Positions 59,749-64,000 of a stretch of 64,000 nt of DNA are shown here, piece by piece. How positions within the stretch are numbered: position 1 is the first letter of the stretch; every line of letters starts with the position of its first letter. The DNA is from CAUZIZ01 sp965219855 (GTDB taxonomy: Bacteria; Acidobacteriota; UBA6911; RPQK01; JAJDTT01). Under the pieces are notes generated by a model that was not told where the DNA came from, did no database searches, and was given only the letters and a program-made list of their open reading frames with translations. A program made the translations under genes and the position numbers. The DNA is taken from assembly GCA_965219855.1 (NCBI GenBank), contig CBDCOR010000012.1, positions 248,001 to 312,000 on the forward strand, given 5' to 3'.

Positions 59749-60960
59749 ATGGCGCTCACGATGGGGGCGAGCCGCTCCCGACCGCTGAGTCTCCTCGACC
59801 GATTCGGGTGCGCCTCTACCCGATCACCCTCGGAGCTCCAGGACGGGCTGAGCAGCCAGGCCCGGAAGCTGGTCCAGCAAGCCTTCGAAGGGATTGAAAG
59901 AGGGGCACTGCTGGACTACCACACCCACATATCCGGACTGGGGATGGGTGGGACGGGAGCTTTCGTCAACCCACGCATGCTCACCTGGCGCCATCCGGTC
60001 CAGCACCTGAAGTTCAGAGTCTACATCAGCGGCTATGGTGTTAAGGATCTGACCAGGGCGGACCAGCAGGCGGTGGATCGGCTAGTGGATCTCATACGAA
60101 ACATCGAGGGTCACGGGAAGTGTGCCATCCTGGCCTTCGACCGCCATCTGAAAGCCGACGGCACGGCGGATCTCGAACACACGTCCTTCCACGTCCCCAA
60201 TGACTACGTGTTCGAAGTGGCGCGAGCCCATCCCGACTGTTTTCATCCCGTCATGAGCATCCACCCCTATCACCCAGATGCCCTGGAAGAGATGGACCGC
60301 TGGGCCCGCCAAGGCGGGCGCATGCTCAAGTGGCTCCCCAATGCCATGGGCATGGATCCAGCCGACGAGCGCTGCATTCCCTTCTACGAACGGATGAGGA
60401 AGCACCAACTCATCCTCCTCACCCACGTCGGAGGAGAACAGGCCGTGGATGGCGAGGAGTATCAGAAGCTCGGTAACCCCCTCAGGCTACGGCTTCCCCT
60501 GAAATTGGGGCTGCGGGTGATCATGGCCCATTGTGCCAGCCTGGGATCCGATGTGGACCTGGAGGACCACCAGCACACCCGACAGTCCAGCTTCGACCTC
60601 TTTCTTCGCATGATGGAGGATGAGCGATACCAGGGACGACTCTTCGGCGAGCTCTCGGCCACCACCCAGTTCAACCGCCAGGAGGTCCTGGCCACCTTGC
60701 TGGAAAGGAGGAAGTTCCATTCCCGCCTGGTCAACGGGACCGACTATCCCCTGCCAGCCGTCAACGTGGTGATCCAGACCCGTACTCTCCGGAAAGCGGG
60801 ATACATCACGACCCATGAAAGGGCCGGTCTCAACGAGATCTACGATTTCAATCCTCTGCTCTTCGACTTCGTCCTGAAGCGGACCATCCGGCATCCCACC
60901 CTGGGAAACCGCTTCCCGGCCTCGATCTTCACGGCGCACCCGGATCTTGGGTTGGAGTAG
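59749..60960 (+). CDS. Amidohydrolase-superfamily protein
   Basis: A 403-residue protein. Metal-binding positions expected of the TIM-barrel amidohydrolases are visible: His-x-His in DYHTHISG, His in LLTHVGGEQA, His in VIMAHCASLGSD, and Asp in LVNGTDYPLPAV. MSIHPYHPDALEEMDRWA and MLKWLPNAMGMDPADERC suggest the COG2159-like branch. The reaction is hydrolysis or decarboxylation of a carboxylated or amide substrate, not further defined. The start is ATG 59749 without a strong ribosome site; ATG 59761 is an alternative. It stands alone and divergent from the MBL gene. Confidence 0.8.
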   Translation: MALTMGASRSRPLSLLDRFGCASTRSPSELQDGLSSQARKLVQQAFEGIERGALLDYHTHISGLGMGGTGAFVNPRMLTWRHPVQHLKFRVYISGYGVKDLTRADQQAVDRLVDLIRNIEGHGKCAILAFDRHLKADGTADLEHTSFHVPNDYVFEVARAHPDCFHPVMSIHPYHPDALEEMDRWARQGGRMLKWLPNAMGMDPADERCIPFYERMRKHQLILLTHVGGEQAVDGEEYQKLGNPLRLRLPLKLGLRVIMAHCASLGSDVDLEDHQHTRQSSFDLFLRMMEDERYQGRLFGELSATTQFNRQEVLATLLERRKFHSRLVNGTDYPLPAVNVVIQTRTLRKAGYITTHERAGLNEIYDFNPLLFDFVLKRTIRHPTLGNRFPASIFTAHPDLGLE

Positions 60961-62008
60961 AGGGGTCCTCGGGAAGAGTGTTGTCTCTTGGGACGGAACG
61001 CGTAAACTTATTGTGTGCATGACCGCAGGTCCACAGGCATCGCTGTCTTCCTAGCGTCCACAATTCTGGCCAACGCCCAAAGGCCGACCCGCACTGGCAG
61101 ATGATGTCGCAGAGCCTACTCCAGTTTGAGAGAATAGAGCTTGGCGTTGCCCAGGACGAACTTGAGCTGGACCGTCCGATCTCCGATAGCAGAAAGCTCC
61201 CGGCCACCTTCCCAGGAGACTTTTTGGTAGATGTCTCCTCCGGCTCTGGGTACCGCGTAGAAGGAATCACCCTCATAGATACTGGTGTCCTCCAGCGGCC
61301 GGCAATTGGATGCTTCGTAGCCGACCAGGGCACGCCCCCGCGAGTCCTGGATTTCCACCCGAAGGTATCCGTTGGCCGATGGGTTGTCGGTGAAGAGCTG
61401 GCTGTAGAGCTCTTTTCCGCTGTCCCGTTTGAAGTTGATTCTTTCGGCGCTCATGGAGGTCATGTTCACCCAGAGCGACGATCCCTTGAGCTTCAGGGGA
61501 CGAGTCAGCACCGAGCCCTCGCTGGTCGCATCCAGGGAGACGAATCCATCTTGTCGTAGAGTTCCCAAGCCGATCTGCCCGTCGTGGTCCTCGGAGGGAG
61601 CATTGTGCAGGTTGGTGAAGCCTGAGTAGTAAATCCACACCTTTCCGTCCTTGACGATCGGATTGCTGGACGGGAAGACCATCCCACTGTCGAAGGTGTC
61701 GCTCTGGTATCCACCATCGGGTGCTAGGCGGAAAAAGCGCCTGCGACCGACGCTTCGCTCCCAATCGATGCCGTCGCGGCTGGACACCAATTGGACGTCC
61801 ATGAACTGGGTATAGGTGTGGTAGATCCATAACAGGCCCAGGTACTGGCCGGCATAGGGAAAGGCGGAGATCCCGTAGAACTCGGTGTCGGGCGGGTCAT
61901 ATTCGTCCGGCTCCAGGACCTGCTGCGAATTCTTCCAGTGGATGAAGTCGTCGCTCACCATTCGGGAGATCTTGCGGACGGGTCGGCTGATGGTTTTGTG
62001 GTAGAGGA

Positions 62009-63324
62009 CAGTAGCGTCCCAGCGTTAGTCGAATAACATCAACTGTTTATGAATGTCACTATTCTGAGTAATGTAATGCATGTCCTGAAAGGCCTGTAAA
62101 ATTGGGGTTTTCTCGAAGAGCGAGACACTCAGGACCTGGAGAATTGTGTAGAGCGGCAACTCGAGATAGAGGCGCTTGCGGATGATGGCGATGAGCAGGT
62201 AGGTACTGAGGGCGATCCAGATTTGTGTTTTCACGGCATTGGGACTGGTGCCGTAAAAGGCCTTGATGCGGAGATGCTGTTTGATCCATTTGAAGAACAG
62301 TTCGATCTGCCAGCGGAGCTTGTAGAGCCGGGCAATAGTCAGAGCGGGAGAAGCAAAGTCGTTGGTGAGGAATACTAGCCGCAGGTCGGTGGTGACGTCG
62401 AAGAACTTGATGCGACGCAAAGGTTCGGGGTAGGCCTTGGCCGGATAGAAGGTGCTCAGCAGGACAGTTTGGTCGCAGATCAGTCCCGTCGTTCTGTCCA
62501 CCGGGTGGGAGTAGCGGCGGCGGAACTTGAAGTTGGCCTTGGCGCGGGTCACGAATAACGACCGGGCAGAATGGAGTCGGTACAGGCGCCCGAAATCCAG
62601 GTATCCGCGATCCATGATGTAGTAGGCACCGGGACAAGGAATCAGGTGGTCCAAGGCGTGGACATCGTGCAGTTTTCCGTCCGAGATCAGAACGAACTCG
62701 GGAATGGCGCCGTGCAGGTTGAGCAAGGTATGCAGTTTGATCGCCCCCTTGGTACGGCGGAAGCGCGCCCAGGGGAAGACCGAGAGGCACAGGTCGATGG
62801 TCGTGGAGTCCAAGGCATAGACGGTCGCGTTCAGATCGACTCCCAGGTCCTCGTCGGTGTACAGGCGGCGCGCTTCGGCGATAAGCACTTGGGCAAACTC
62901 GGCATAGATGCGCCAGTCGCGCCTCTCGTTGGCATTGGACAGATTGTTGCGGGAGACCGTGGAGCGAATGCCCATGTGGAAGAGCTTGGATCTCATGGCC
63001 CGTAGGCAGGCTTCGATATCGCGCAAGCTCTCGCGATAGGTCAACTGTGCAAAGGCCATGACCCGGTAATGGTCGGCACAGCGGAACGACTTGACCTTGT
63101 AGTCGCCTCCGTAGTGCTGAACAATGCGATGAAAATGATGCCAGGGAAGATGCCGCATCACCTGAGAAAAAATCGTCGTGCCCGTGTACATGCTCGCCCT
63201 CCTTATGAACTGAAGGGCGTGAGCGTACACTCACTTTCAAGTCGGAAACACCCATTATCTTCTCTAACATATTACTCATTAATACTTTACAGAGATTAGA
63301 AGCCCAAACGTTGGGACACTACTG
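62009..63324 (-). mobile_element. IS4-family insertion sequence, copy C (1316 bp)
   Basis: Ends identical in type to copies A and B. A perfect 9-bp target duplication GGTAGAGGA flanks it (62000-62008 and 63325-63333). It is inserted in the lipoprotein propeller gene in the same orientation as that gene. Confidence 0.96.
62025..63191 (-). CDS. IS4-family transposase, copy C
   Basis: 388 residues starting at ATG 63191 behind AAGGAGGG. Nearly identical to copy A (one visible change: KTPILQ here). All catalytic motifs are present, so it should be active. It is a plausible source of the other copies. Confidence 0.95.
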   Translation of the reverse strand: MYTGTTIFSQVMRHLPWHHFHRIVQHYGGDYKVKSFRCADHYRVMAFAQLTYRESLRDIEACLRAMRSKLFHMGIRSTVSRNNLSNANERRDWRIYAEFAQVLIAEARRLYTDEDLGVDLNATVYALDSTTIDLCLSVFPWARFRRTKGAIKLHTLLNLHGAIPEFVLISDGKLHDVHALDHLIPCPGAYYIMDRGYLDFGRLYRLHSARSLFVTRAKANFKFRRRYSHPVDRTTGLICDQTVLLSTFYPAKAYPEPLRRIKFFDVTTDLRLVFLTNDFASPALTIARLYKLRWQIELFFKWIKQHLRIKAFYGTSPNAVKTQIWIALSTYLLIAIIRKRLYLELPLYTILQVLSVSLFEKTPILQAFQDMHYITQNSDIHKQLMLFD

Positions 63325-64000
63325 GGTAGAGGATAAACTGTCGGGTTTCGGGATCCTGAGTGACCTGAAAGGTATCTCCGGTAGCCCAGAATGGCACGAC
63401 TGGATTCTCGGGATAGTCGGTCCACTGCTTGCCATCGGGAGAGAAGGCTGCCCCTATGCCAAAGCGGTCCCGGTCGTGGGCCTGAAAGTAGAGCAGCTTG
63501 TAGCGCCGCTGTGGATCGGTCTCTGCGGTGTCCTTGATGACGCAGTGCGTCCAGAAGGACCACTTGAAAAAGATGTTGTTCTTCTTGGATCCTTGGAACT
63601 CCACCAGTCCCAGGTCCGGTTTCTCCCAGCTGATCCCGTCCTGGGAGGTAGCGTAGCAGAGAAAATCCTGGATGTCGGGACGCTTGTCGTTTGCGAGGGC
63701 GTTGTACCACATCTTGAACAACTGCTCTTCCTCGTCGAAGATGACCGTGCCTGGTTGCAGGGCCAGGTAGCCCTCCCAGGGACGATCCGGCTTCACCAGG
63801 GGATTGTCCGGGTGTTTGGAAGGCCGGTTCAGGCTACGCCACACCTGCTGCAGATCCTCCACCAGATAGTCGTCCGCGAACAGATGGATCCCCGGTTCCA
63901 ATTCAATGACGGAAGCCTTTTTCTCCCGTCCGGGACCAGAACACCCTACGGAGTAAACAAAAAAGGCCAGAGCAAGAACCGCGATGCGCTTCTCTTTTCT

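Larger units (their letters stand above)
61116..64000 (-). pseudogene. Lipoprotein beta-propeller glycosidase-like gene split by IS4 copy C; start outside the window
   Basis: The frame is open at base 64000 and reads a lipoprotein signal (KRIAVLALAFFVYSVGC). Then come HLFADDYLVEDLQQVWRSLN, YATSQDGISWEKPDLGLVEF, FSPDGKQWTDYPENP and QFILY. IS4 copy C interrupts at this point (62009-63324). Removing it restores QFILY-HKTISRPVRKISRMVSDDFIHWKNSQQ in frame, continuing to the stop at 61116. Repeats of D-G-x-x-W turns mark a five-bladed propeller like GH32/GH43-type or sialidase-like proteins. The C-terminal 100 residues form a jelly-roll-like domain. About 520 residues in all without the IS. Confidence 0.82.

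Overview
The window reads as chromosomal DNA of a GC-rich, metabolically broad heterotroph, most likely Acidobacteriota or a relative with a similar gene set. The hints are Planctomycete-type PSCyt1/PSCyt2/PSD1 and DUF1501 proteins, secreted subtilases ending in WSD hexapeptide repeats, remnants of Ser/Thr kinases with the TolB-type tail, lipoprotein and Tat-exported sialidase-like beta-propellers, and a hydantoinase operon. There is no rRNA gene, so the lineage is inference.

Layout. 1-6.5 kb: a cut-off glycoside-hydrolase-like gene, a truncated membrane sensor, and three sialidase-like proteins (one with an internal TGA). 6.9-9.8 kb: a short-chain dehydrogenase and an IS1380-family element inserted in a small TIR element. 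9.9-19.3 kb: a minus-strand block with a sugar ABC permease and ATPase, an SLC13-type transporter with four RCK_C domains, malic enzyme, a CNNM/CorC-type protein and a broken membrane glycosyltransferase-like gene. 19.7-23 kb: a frameshifted lipoprotein sulfatase and a frameshifted methylmalonate-semialdehyde dehydrogenase, between copies of a 175-bp MITE. 23.2-25.6 kb: tRNA-Leu(CAG) followed by debris of an integrative element (excisionase-like gene, integrase scrap, other fragments). 26-28 kb: a broken enolase-superfamily gene and a transposase scrap. 28.4-28.8 kb: a hairpin array. 29.1-38.6 kb: two tandem WSD-repeat subtilases and a membrane sensor-like gene, cut up by two IS4-family copies, one of which carries a second IS1380 copy. 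38.9-40.4 kb: PAS and kinase wrecks. 40.5-44.8 kb: DUF1501 and PSD1 pair. 45.4-51.6 kb: class IV aminotransferase, B12-type radical SAM protein, TlpA-like thioredoxin, amino acid permease, VapBC. 51.9-58 kb: hyuA-hyuB, Asp/Glu/hydantoin racemase and FAD oxidoreductase. 58.2-64 kb: a broken double MBL-fold gene, an amidohydrolase, and a lipoprotein beta-propeller gene split by a third IS4 copy.

Two themes dominate. One is catabolism of exported or scavenged compounds: glycans (sialidase-like proteins, sulfatase, sugar ABC transporter, SDR, enolase family), and hydantoin or N-methyl compounds. The other is genome plasticity: five full-length IS copies of two families with exact, mutually consistent ends and target duplications, at least three families of small palindromic repeats, and many broken genes (internal TGA in three, frameshifts in five or more). 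Some of the frameshifts could be sequencing or assembly errors. The most interesting intact unit is the subtilase pair with hexapeptide repeats beside a sensor-like membrane gene.
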